DNA from: Myroides albus
GTDB taxonomy: Bacteria; Bacteroidota; Bacteroidia; Flavobacteriales; Flavobacteriaceae
DNA: 47,602 bases
Assembly: GCF_009711045.1 (NCBI RefSeq)
Contig: NZ_WMJX01000022.1
Span: 224 to 47,825 of the forward strand
Direction: 5' to 3'
Positions 1 through 7,124 of this stretch are shown here, piece after piece. How positions within the stretch are numbered: the first letter of the stretch is position 1; each line of letters starts with the position of its first letter. A program made the position numbers and the translations under genes. Under the pieces are notes generated by a model. The model was not told where the DNA came from. It did not search any database and was given only the letters and a program-made list of their open reading frames with translations.

Positions 1-494
1 ATATCTCCATAGAGTTGTACTAGATTTTGATAGTATAGCGCTCTAAGCGTATAGGCTTCTCCCAACAATGTTTTTTTCATTTCTTGTTCAATGTAAGGAG
101 ATTGTGTTAAACCTTCAATAAAAGCATTGATGGCATACATATCTTGATAAGCATTATTCCACCATAGTATAGTTTCTTGACCACTTGCTTGTATCATATT
201 TAGATAATAATTATTATCCGATGTTCCAATGTGTTCAAGTTCATCGTCATATAAACTTAAACTGTGATGTATCCCTGTTGGACTTTTAGATAAAAAAGCA
301 TTATTTCTAATATTGGTATATAAATAAGTTAAAGCTGCTTTTGTAGTAGAAATATCTTTGTAAACATCTTCTTTATTAACCATATTAGTAGGTGAATCAA
401 CTTCAATCATACGCTCACAAGAAGTCAAAATACTTGCAAGTAAAGCAATAGTCATTGAGACAATTGCGCCTATATTTATTCTGTTTATTTTCAT
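1..494 (-). CDS. SusD/RagB-family outer-membrane lipoprotein (partial, C-terminus off window)
   Basis: This is the N-terminal part (about 164 residues) of a SusD/RagB nutrient-binding lipoprotein; the gene continues beyond base 1. The start at 494 gives a signal peptide ending in a lipobox (LTSC, Cys near residue 26), so the mature protein should be lipid-anchored on the outer membrane. Seen after it are the family features: an N-terminal stretch on becoming a helix with 'EDVYKDISTTKAALTYLYTN', and a helical segment with 'LLGEAYTLRALYY' and 'LVQLYGD', typical of the SusD TPR-like fold. It starts 10 bases after the STN-type SusC stop, so the two are cotranscribed. It resembles the second SusD of this window at 10433-11824. 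The role as a lid for the SusC transporter is family knowledge; the substrate is not visible here. Confidence 0.9.
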   Translation of the reverse strand, partial: MKINRINIGAIVSMTIALLASILTSCERMIEVDSPTNMVNKEDVYKDISTTKAALTYLYTNIRNNAFLSKSPTGIHHSLSLYDDELEHIGTSDNNYYLNMIQASGQETILWWNNAYQDMYAINAFIEGLTQSPYIEQEMKKTLLGEAYTLRALYYQNLVQLYGD

Positions 495-504
495 AACAAT
501 AGTT

Positions 505-3500
505 TTAAAAAATTAATTGCATTCCAAAGGCATACGTACGTAGCGGAGGTAGATATCCAAAGGTTGTGAATTCTGGATCCATTCCTTTGTAAGAAGTTAT
601 TGTCCAAAGGTTTTGTCCTTGCAGGTAAATTCTCAATGATTCTATGTGAGCTCTTGGGATTTTTAAAACATAAGAAAGAGATACATTTTTTAATCTGATA
701 TAAGAAGCATCACTAATAGTGGCATCACTTCGTTTAAATGGGGTAGCGAGTTTATTAAGATCACTATTTCTATAACCAGCAGGCATGTAGGTTCCATTTG
801 GGTTAGATGCAGACCATCGATCTGTCATCTGTATAGGTTGATTAACAATAGCAGCACCAGCTACATTGTAGTATTGATTTAGGTTGTAGTTTTCCTGCTT
901 TTTAAAGTAAAACAAAAAGTCTAGAGTAAAATTCTTGTAAGAAATTGTGTTTTGTAAACCTCCATAGAATTTTGGATTAAGATTTTTTATTACCTGCTGA
1001 TCTTGAGCGTTAATAATACCATTATCATCAAAATCTTTAAAAGTAAATTTCCCTGTATCTGGATCAATACCTTCATATTGATAGAGTTTAACGATGTTTA
1101 ATGGTTCTCCTACAACATAAAAACTACTTTGAGTTCCTTGTTCAAGCCCAGGATAGGATACTAATACGTTTTTAGGAAAAGATATATTAAAATTTGTAGA
1201 CCATTTCCAATCAACAGTACTAATGTTATTAGTGTTAAGTGTAAACTCCCAACCTTTGTTTTCAACTACAGCAGGTGAATTCATTAAAATAGTGGAGAAT
1301 CCAGTAGTTGTAGGTAGTGTCATTCCAACTAGTTGATCTGTAGATCGGTTGTTGTAATAAGCAATAGAAGTATTGATCCTATTCTGCAAAAAACTAAGTT
1401 CTAAAGCTGTTTCAAACTTGGTCGTTTTTTCCCATTTATAACTTGTATTGTGTAATGAGGTAGGGGATAATCCTGTTTCTGCGTTGTATTGAGGAGTAAA
1501 TACAGTATAGGAGTCTAGATATGCATAGTCTCCAATATTATCACTCCCAGTTATCCCATAACTAGAGCGTAGTTTTCCAAAGGATAACCAGGTTAGATTT
1601 TTAGCAAAAGATTCTTCTGAGAATATCCAAGCGGCACCAAGGGCACCAAAGTTTCCAAAGCGGTTATTTTCAGCAAAACGCGAAGAGCCGTCTCTTCGTC
1701 CAGTTAAGTTTAGATAATATTTGTTGTCATATTGATAATTAATACGCGTGAATAAGGCAGCATATTTATATTGTGCTTTTGATGATATTCCTATGTATTT
1801 ATCCTTTGCTGCACTAATATTTCTGATGAGTGCATTTGAAGAGAAATTTCTACCACTAATATTTTGATTATCTGATTCTGTGGATTGCAAAGTAGAACCA
1901 ACTAAGAGCTCAAAAGTGTGTTTGTTCCAACTCTTTTTGTAGTTTAATTGGGGCTCTACAATGAATGATTGGCTCTGACTGGTAGCTAAAGAAGATTCAG
2001 ACATTTCACTGGTATATTCATCACTAGGATTGAAAACAGTATGAGGGATGATATTTCTTTCTTCAAGATTATTCGTTGTCAGCCCAGTATTTATTCTAAA
2101 ATCTAAATTTTTAAAAAGGCTGTAAGAGAGGTTCATATTAAGTATTAGTGAATTTGTTTTGTTTTCATAGGAACCTTCTAATTGAGCTAATGGATTGGTA
2201 AAGGTTCCCTCTTGCCAATTGAGATTCCCATTTTGATCATGTAAGGCTGGCGCATTGGGAGCTAAGGTCAATGCTTGTCTTGTTAGATCCATTGTTGGTA
2301 GATTATTGCTTTGGTTTGAGTAGGAAGTAGACAGGTTAAGGTGTAATTTATTGTCTTGACTTTGATGATTAATTCCTATTAAAACAGAGTTTCTTTTATA
2401 TCCTTTATCAATCGGAAATACTGTATTGGAATTATTATGATTTAGATTAATATTAAAATGAGTTAGATTACTACCTCCATTTATTCCCAGAGAGATGTCT
2501 TGGGTTGTTGCTGTTTTTCCAATTAATTCTTTCTGCCAATTGGTATAGCGATCTCGATCCCAAGTACCGTTTAAATCATACGCATTAACAGGAAGAGTAG
2601 TAGTACCACTATTAGCAAAAGCTTCTTCGCGCATTTGTATATATTGCTGTGTATTCATAAGTTCCATGTATTTGGGTACTTTGCTAAAACTAGTTGCAGA
2701 TGATACGGTAAAGCGAGTTGTTTCTGATTTACCTTTTTTAGTGGTTATAAGCACTACACCGTTGGCTCCACGTGAACCATAGATAGCTGTGGCATCCGCA
2801 TCTTTTAAAACTTCAATACTTTCTATATCATTTGGATTTATGGCATTAAGTGGAGATATTCCATTTTGCAGTATCTCAATACCTGTATTTCCACTTGATA
2901 GACCAAGGGCATCTGAGAGAAAAGGAACACCATCAATGATATAAAGAGGGTTGTTTCTACCAGAGAGTTTATCTCCCATAAAATTTCTTCCTCGTATTTC
3001 TATATCCATATTACCTCCTGCAACACCACTGCTTTGTGTAATATCCACACCAGCTACTCTTCCTTGAATAGCTTGTAATGGATTCACCACTGGCTGAAAC
3101 TCGATATCCTTAGCTGTCACTCTTGCAATACTTCCAGTGCGCTCTCGATCTTTTACAGAGTAGTACCCAGCATTAACAATAACTTCGTCTAAAAGTTGAT
3201 CATTAACCTCTAATGTTACATTAAAAAAGTTCTGATTTGTTATTTTTATTAATTGCGTCTTGTAACCAATTAGTGAGATTTCTAAGAAAAGCTCTTTGTC
3301 AGTGTTTGATTGTTTTGGAATATCAATTGTAAAACTACCATCAAGACTAGTTGTTACAGCTTTATTTGTTGATTTTATCTTTACTATCACTCCTGCTAAT
3401 GGACCTAAATCATCATTAACAACGCCTTTAATCTCACGAAAATAGTCTTGATTAATTTTATTGGAATTAGAATTAGGTTTGTTAGTTAAGATAACTTGAT

Positions 3501-3831
3501 TGTCCATTATAGTGTAGTTAATTGTAGAGTTTTTAAAGAGTTTTTTTAGTACTTCTTCTACATTTAGATTATCTACTTGAAGAACTTTTTTCTCATTTAC
3601 GTTGACTTCATTTGTATTATAAATAAAACGATATTCAGACGACTCTTCAATAATCTCAAGTATTTCATGTAGAGGTATGTTTATAACATCTACTGAAATT
3701 TTTGATTGAGAATAGGTGTTTGTTGCAAATAAATTAAGTGCAAAAACAAAGGAAAAAATAAAGGATAGTTTCATTTTTAACTCGAGTTTTAACAGAGGAA
3801 TTCCTCTACTTCTTAATAAAGAATTTTTCAT
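505..3831 (-). CDS. SusC/RagA TonB-linked outer-membrane transporter with N-terminal STN domain
   Basis: A 1108-residue SusC-type TonB-dependent transporter. In order: a long basic N-terminus and signal peptide (ending near NTYSQ), an STN (secretin and TonB N-terminus) domain at about residues 45-110, a carboxypeptidase-regulatory-like domain (GVVNDDLGPLAGVIVKIK, about 135-215), a plug domain with the family motif KDRERTGSIARVTAKDIE and IEVLKDADATAIYGSRGANG, then the beta-barrel ending in aromatic LIF. The STN domain is the part that contacts a FecR anti-sigma factor, and a FecR gene lies 81 bases upstream with an ECF sigma gene divergent beyond it, so transport is probably coupled to sigma activation. 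An alternative start at 3774 keeps only the core signal peptide; the longer start is preferred because STN-type SusCs often carry such basic extensions. The barrel is closely related to the SusC at 11836-14871. Confidence 0.95.
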   Translation of the reverse strand: MKNSLLRSRGIPLLKLELKMKLSFIFSFVFALNLFATNTYSQSKISVDVINIPLHEILEIIEESSEYRFIYNTNEVNVNEKKVLQVDNLNVEEVLKKLFKNSTINYTIMDNQVILTNKPNSNSNKINQDYFREIKGVVNDDLGPLAGVIVKIKSTNKAVTTSLDGSFTIDIPKQSNTDKELFLEISLIGYKTQLIKITNQNFFNVTLEVNDQLLDEVIVNAGYYSVKDRERTGSIARVTAKDIEFQPVVNPLQAIQGRVAGVDITQSSGVAGGNMDIEIRGRNFMGDKLSGRNNPLYIIDGVPFLSDALGLSSGNTGIEILQNGISPLNAINPNDIESIEVLKDADATAIYGSRGANGVVLITTKKGKSETTRFTVSSATSFSKVPKYMELMNTQQYIQMREEAFANSGTTTLPVNAYDLNGTWDRDRYTNWQKELIGKTATTQDISLGINGGSNLTHFNINLNHNNSNTVFPIDKGYKRNSVLIGINHQSQDNKLHLNLSTSYSNQSNNLPTMDLTRQALTLAPNAPALHDQNGNLNWQEGTFTNPLAQLEGSYENKTNSLILNMNLSYSLFKNLDFRINTGLTTNNLEERNIIPHTVFNPSDEYTSEMSESSLATSQSQSFIVEPQLNYKKSWNKHTFELLVGSTLQSTESDNQNISGRNFSSNALIRNISAAKDKYIGISSKAQYKYAALFTRINYQYDNKYYLNLTGRRDGSSRFAENNRFGNFGALGAAWIFSEESFAKNLTWLSFGKLRSSYGITGSDNIGDYAYLDSYTVFTPQYNAETGLSPTSLHNTSYKWEKTTKFETALELSFLQNRINTSIAYYNNRSTDQLVGMTLPTTTGFSTILMNSPAVVENKGWEFTLNTNNISTVDWKWSTNFNISFPKNVLVSYPGLEQGTQSSFYVVGEPLNIVKLYQYEGIDPDTGKFTFKDFDDNGIINAQDQQVIKNLNPKFYGGLQNTISYKNFTLDFLFYFKKQENYNLNQYYNVAGAAIVNQPIQMTDRWSASNPNGTYMPAGYRNSDLNKLATPFKRSDATISDASYIRLKNVSLSYVLKIPRAHIESLRIYLQGQNLWTITSYKGMDPEFTTFGYLPPLRTYAFGMQLIF

Positions 3832-3879
3832 ATATTTGAAATAGTTAAAGGTTGTTACTTAGGTAATAATCACATTGTA

Positions 3880-3911
3880 AACACTGGTTATTTTGCCGAA
3901 TAGCCAGTGTT
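3880..3911. terminator. Stem-loop between fecR and susC
   Basis: Inverted repeat with 13-base arms (3880-3892 and 3899-3911), one internal G·T-type mismatch, a 6-base loop, followed on the plus strand by a T-rich tract and preceded by the matching A-rich tract on the minus strand. It lies in the 81-base gap between the fecR stop and the susC start. It could end plus-strand antisense transcription, or act as a processing or partial-termination hairpin that lets fecR and susC be expressed at different levels. The structure is seen; the function is inferred. Confidence 0.55.
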
Positions 3912-3912
3912 T

Positions 3913-5040
3913 TTATTTAATAATAATTTTATTGTTTTTAATGGTATATTCTATGGCAAATACTTCATTGAAGTATGTCATTATCTCTTGTATTGTTTTA
4001 TTATCAAATGAAGCTGTAAAGACTGTATTTGCTAATTCTTTGTTTTGATTAACAATCTCTACATTAAAGCTTCGTTCTAAGGTTTTAATTATTTGATCAA
4101 AGCTTTGGTTTCTGAAGATTAATTCTCCACTGATCCATCCTAAGTATAGTCGGGTATTGACATTTTCAACTTGGATTTTTGAGGTAGAATTCTCTAGGCT
4201 TACTTTTTGTCCTGGTGTAACTTCTGCTTTTTTATCTTGTTGTGAAGTACTTGAAAACTCAACTTTACCATGAGTTAAAACAAGCGAAGTATAGTTCTGT
4301 TTTTCATATTCAGAGAACAAGAACTTAGTACCAAGAACTCTAACTTTTGCATTTTTTGATTCAACTAAAAAAGGTTTATCACTTTTTTGTATTTCAAAAT
4401 AGGCTTCACCTGTTATAGAGACTTCTCTGTTTTTAAGATTTTGAAAACTTGTTGGAAACTCAATGCTTGTTTGTGCATTTAAAAATACCTTTGTTCCATC
4501 TGAGAGAACCAATGAAAAGGTTTTACCTTTTGGTACAATAAGCTTATTTAGTTGCATTTGAGTAGTACTTGGATCAACAGTCATTGTTTTATCTTCAACT
4601 TTAGCTAGTGCTTGACCATTTTCATCAAATATTGTTTCACTATCTGTATCATTTATTTGAATTTGTTTTCCTTGAGAGGATACAATTGTTATACTTTCTT
4701 GGTTAATATTAATAGACTGCTTTGTTAGGGAAAAAGGCTGAAATACAATAATTAAAACACAAGCTATTATTGCAAAGGGAAGCACTGTGGTTAATAATGT
4801 TTTTTTTAATTTTTTAGCTCTTTTTCTTTTTGTGATAAAGTAACTTATACGTTTAAGGGCTAAATCCTTATCAAATGACTTTATAACATTATCAGCAATA
4901 AAGTCATTTTCAATAATTCTTTGTATTGTTTGATTGTCATCATTGGTTTGTAAGAGTTTTAAAAGTTCTTGTTTTTCTTGGGGCGTAATTGACCTTGAAA
5001 TATATTTCAACATTAATATTTCTGTTCTATTTTCTTTCAT
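3913..5040 (-). CDS. FecR-family anti-sigma factor
   Basis: A 375-residue inner-membrane anti-sigma factor of the FecR family. Residues 1-80 form the cytoplasmic sigma-binding region (start MKENRTEILMLKYI), a single transmembrane segment lies at about 84-105, the periplasmic FecR domain follows (LIVPKGKTFSLVLSDGTKVFLNA, then FEIQKSDKPFLVES), and the C-terminus carries the DUF4974 domain (about 305-375) that contacts the STN domain of the transporter. It sits directly upstream of the STN-type SusC and is divergent from an ECF sigma gene at 5562, the usual arrangement for transenvelope signalling. By analogy, substrate-loaded SusC signals through STN to FecR, which then releases or activates the sigma factor. 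A terminator-like hairpin lies in its leader at 5143-5187. Confidence 0.95.
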   Translation of the reverse strand: MKENRTEILMLKYISRSITPQEKQELLKLLQTNDDNQTIQRIIENDFIADNVIKSFDKDLALKRISYFITKRKRAKKLKKTLLTTVLPFAIIACVLIIVFQPFSLTKQSININQESITIVSSQGKQIQINDTDSETIFDENGQALAKVEDKTMTVDPSTTQMQLNKLIVPKGKTFSLVLSDGTKVFLNAQTSIEFPTSFQNLKNREVSITGEAYFEIQKSDKPFLVESKNAKVRVLGTKFLFSEYEKQNYTSLVLTHGKVEFSSTSQQDKKAEVTPGQKVSLENSTSKIQVENVNTRLYLGWISGELIFRNQSFDQIIKTLERSFNVEIVNQNKELANTVFTASFDNKTIQEIMTYFNEVFAIEYTIKNNKIIIK

Positions 5041-5561
5041 TTCACTAGCTTTTATACTCTTATTACGTCTGACTAAAGTAATACCCTATGTTTTTTTAAG
5101 TTTTTTTTTAGTTTTTATTGATAAATTATTTAGTATAAAAAAAGGCTATCCCAATTTCTTTGTGTTTACAAGAAAAAGGAATAGCCTACTGCAAATTATT
5201 ATCTTAGAATTCAAAAGGTAGAAAATAGCACTTAGCTAACTAACTAATAATTGATTTGAAGAAAATTGATTTGACTTGTGCTAAAAACTAAAATTGATTT
5301 AGTTGTGATACTTTCTTTTAAGCAGTGCCTTGTGTTTTCATAGATAATGTAAGTAATAAAGTTCGCAGTTTGTAATAAAAAAAAGAATTTTCATTTATAT
5401 TTTGATGATAAATGTTAAATACATCATTTAGCAATTAATTTTATATATATTTGGATTTCAACATTTATTTCTAGTATTTATTAATCATATTTCACTTTAT
5501 AGTTAGTAACGTTACATTTTTACATAACCCTATGTTTGAATGTTTTTTTATTTTTTTTCTT
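5041..5561. other. Divergent intergenic region between fecR and ECF sigma gene
   Basis: 521 bases without a credible gene. It must contain the promoters of the minus-strand fecR group and the plus-strand sigma gene. A TATATTTG match to the Bacteroidota -7 element lies at 5446-5453 on the plus strand, about 110 bases before the sigma start, but no clear TTTG -33 element was found at the right distance. A terminator-like stem-loop at 5143-5187 points toward fecR. Otherwise only A/T-rich sequence is seen. Confidence 0.6.
5143..5187 (-). terminator. Terminator-like hairpin in the fecR leader
   Basis: Outer arms of 10 bases (5143-5152 and 5178-5187, one mismatch) and an inner helix (around 5155-5160 and 5171-5175) form a stem-loop. 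On the minus strand it is followed at once by seven T residues, the layout of a rho-independent terminator. It lies about 100 bases upstream of the fecR start in the same direction, so it would stop transcripts before fecR unless fecR is transcribed from a start inside the gap. Structure seen; role (terminator, attenuator or end of a small RNA) inferred. Confidence 0.55.
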
Positions 5562-6140
5562 ATGAATAACCTTACTACAGATACGGAATTAGTTGAAATG
5601 ATTGTCCTAAGTAATGAAAAGGCATTTACCTTGTTGATTGAAAAATATTATCAATCACTATGTGTTTATGCCTATAAGCTTATTGGTAATGAAGAAGCTC
5701 AAGATTTAGTACAAAATGTATTTATGAAAATTTGGATTAAGAGACTAAAGCTCAATCCAGAGGCAAATATTAAGAACTTACTTTATAAGTCTGTTTTTAA
5801 TGAGTTTGTAGATACCTATCGCAAGAATAAGAAGCTTGAGCCTTTAGAATATCAATGCTTGAAAGTAATCAATGCTTATGTGGAAACAAATTCTCAAGAA
5901 GACCTAGAACTTGCTATAAATTTAATGCAAAGGGAGATAGATAACTTACCTAACAAAAGTAAAGAAGTCTTTATTTTAAGTAAACGTCAAGGATTAACAA
6001 ATCAAGAGATTGCAGATTATTTAAATATTTCTTTAAAAACTGTTGAAGCTCATATTTCAAAGTCATATAGTATTTTAAAGAAAAGATTAGGAGAGAATAC
6101 CAATATACTTCTTTTCCTAGTTTTTGGTCGAGTTAATTAA
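5562..6140 (+). CDS. ECF-type RNA polymerase sigma factor
   Basis: A 192-residue extracytoplasmic-function sigma factor from the ATG at 5562. A start 30 bases earlier would add a hydrophobic, family-atypical extension, so it was not used. Region 2 spans about residues 15-80 (AFTLLIEKYYQSLCVYAYKL, then EEAQDLVQNVFMKIW); region 4 spans about 120-175 (LPNKSKEVFILSKRQGLTNQEIADYLNIS with the HTH, then KTVEAHISKS). The divergent FecR gene is its probable anti-sigma partner and the STN-SusC/SusD group its probable target. The C-terminus ends in a short hydrophobic tail (NILLFLVFG), a feature also found in other Bacteroidota ECF factors. A TATATTTG promoter-like element lies 110 bases upstream. Confidence 0.93.
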   Translation: MNNLTTDTELVEMIVLSNEKAFTLLIEKYYQSLCVYAYKLIGNEEAQDLVQNVFMKIWIKRLKLNPEANIKNLLYKSVFNEFVDTYRKNKKLEPLEYQCLKVINAYVETNSQEDLELAINLMQREIDNLPNKSKEVFILSKRQGLTNQEIADYLNISLKTVEAHISKSYSILKKRLGENTNILLFLVFGRVN

Positions 6141-6192
6141 ATTTCGGTAAAAGAAAAGTTTTTCTTGACATATGTAAAAACTACAGCATGTT

Positions 6193-6209
6193 GTAATATT
6201 TAATATTAC
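6193..6209. repeat. Perfect 8+1+8 palindrome
   Basis: GTAATATT and AATATTAC flank a single T, set inside TTGTAA...TTACAA. The same TTGTAATATT core recurs in another palindrome at 47092-47112. It may be an operator; function unknown. Confidence 0.45.
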
Positions 6210-6218
6210 CTTACAAAC

Positions 6219-6254
6219 CTTCTAATAGTGACAAAGATTGTTAGCTATTAGAGG
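6219..6254 (+). terminator. Probable terminator after the ECF sigma gene
   Basis: Arms CCTTCTAATAG and CTATTAGAGG pair with one bulged base around a 16-base loop, followed by TTTTAG. The T-tract is short, so termination may be weak. It lies 79 bases after the sigma stop codon. Confidence 0.45.
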
Positions 6255-6420
6255 TTTTAGATAATGTGACTATCTGTTTACTTCAAAAAACATATAATAT
6301 TTAGTGATCTAATTTTGTAAGAAATTTTAAAAGAGATAATCTAATGTGCGGCTTTTATTGTCAATAACAGATGTTGTTTTTTTTGAATTTTCTCTCTTTG
6401 TTACTTTTATATAACGCAAT

Positions 6421-6478
6421 AGGGGGTGAAATATGTCACAATAAGGGATAAAATGTCATTTTAGGGGATAAATTTATC
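6421..6478. repeat. Three phased direct repeats (G-run followed by ATAAA / ATGTCA)
   Basis: Three imperfect copies of an AGGG(G)ATAAAATGTCA-like unit at 6421-6438, 6443-6458 and 6463-6478. The G-runs end at 6426, 6447 and 6467, i.e. 21 and 20 bases apart, about two helical turns. The first two copies share ATGTCA; the third ends in a GATAAATTTATC palindrome. This spacing suits cooperative binding of a regulator on one DNA face. They lie about 250 bases upstream of the small secreted protein gene. Confidence 0.5.
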
Positions 6479-6724
6479 TTAGATCATTATAGAACTTTGT
6501 TTTAGTAGAATACACCCTTTTATACTACTTTATGTAAAACAATTTAGTTTATCACTTTAAATTAGCTACTTAAAGTGACTTATTACTGATTAATTCTATA
6601 GGCCAATAGAGTTAACTATTAGATTGTGTTTTTAAGTTAACCTAAAGCAAAGCAGTGTGTTTTGTTCAAATATAATATGGCTAAAGACAAGGTGTTTTTA
6701 GTTTAACATCAAAAAGCAGAAAAA

Positions 6725-7078
6725 ATGAAAAATTATATTAAAAACCTATTCACAGGATTAGCTGTTATTGCAATGCTGAGTGTAGGTGCATTCACAGTGA
6801 ATGCTAGCGAATTAAAAAAAGATTCCCAGAAAGAGAGTCCTGTTGTAGAATCAATTGAAACAGTAAAAGCTGAAAATGGATATAGTGGAAAGATTTATTA
6901 TAGATATTTAAATGAATCTGAAGAATATGTCTATGAATTGATTGATAATGTTGAACAAAGTGATTGTACAGAGTTGATCTCTAATGAGAGGTGTACAACT
7001 TTCGTTGACGGTATACAAAGAAATCTTTGGGGAGAATTAGCTCCGGGACATTACATCCCACTTTATAAAGAAATGTAA
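6725..7078 (+). CDS. Small secreted protein, DUF6520-like
   Basis: A 117-residue protein with a clear signal peptide (MKNYIKNLF then a hydrophobic run, probable cleavage near VNA-SE). The mature part is acidic and carries two cysteines about 10 residues apart (SDCTELISNERCTTF) followed by an aromatic/Gly-rich tail (NLWGELAPGHY). This layout (signal peptide, mid-protein divergent stretch, paired Cys near the C-terminus) resembles the DUF6520 / NVEALA-type small exported proteins of Bacteroidota, but the assignment is by pattern only. It is monocistronic, ends in a strong bidirectional-looking terminator at 7092-7118, and follows a 584-base region with phased repeats. Its function is unknown. 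Confidence 0.75.
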   Translation: MKNYIKNLFTGLAVIAMLSVGAFTVNASELKKDSQKESPVVESIETVKAENGYSGKIYYRYLNESEEYVYELIDNVEQSDCTELISNERCTTFVDGIQRNLWGELAPGHYIPLYKEM

Positions 7079-7091
7079 TATTTAAAGTAAT

Positions 7092-7124
7092 ATAGGGAAG
7101 CTGGTAAAGCTTCCCTATTGTTTT
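7092..7124. terminator. Rho-independent terminator between convergent genes
   Basis: Perfect 10-base arms (7092-7101 and 7109-7118) with a 7-base loop, followed by a T-rich tract. It lies between the small secreted protein gene (plus strand) and the S9 peptidase stop (minus strand), so it can serve both. Confidence 0.85.

Larger units (their letters stand above)
6141..6724. other. Intergenic region with hairpins and phased G-run repeats
   Basis: 584 bases without a gene between the sigma gene and the small secreted protein gene. It holds a palindrome at 6193-6209, a terminator-like stem-loop at 6219-6254 downstream of the sigma gene, three spaced G-run direct repeats at 6421-6478 and a 12-base palindrome at 6467-6478. 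No clear TAnnTTTG promoter was found for the downstream gene. Confidence 0.6.

Noticed and set aside
4934..5221. A 95-codon plus-strand ORF overlapping the 5' end of fecR.
   Set aside because: It is antisense to the well-supported fecR gene, has low-complexity hydrophobic composition and no family features.
5318..5341. Tiny minus-strand ORF of seven codons (MKTQGTA) in the fecR-sigma gap.
   Set aside because: Too short to support as a gene and no start signal is visible; it may be chance.
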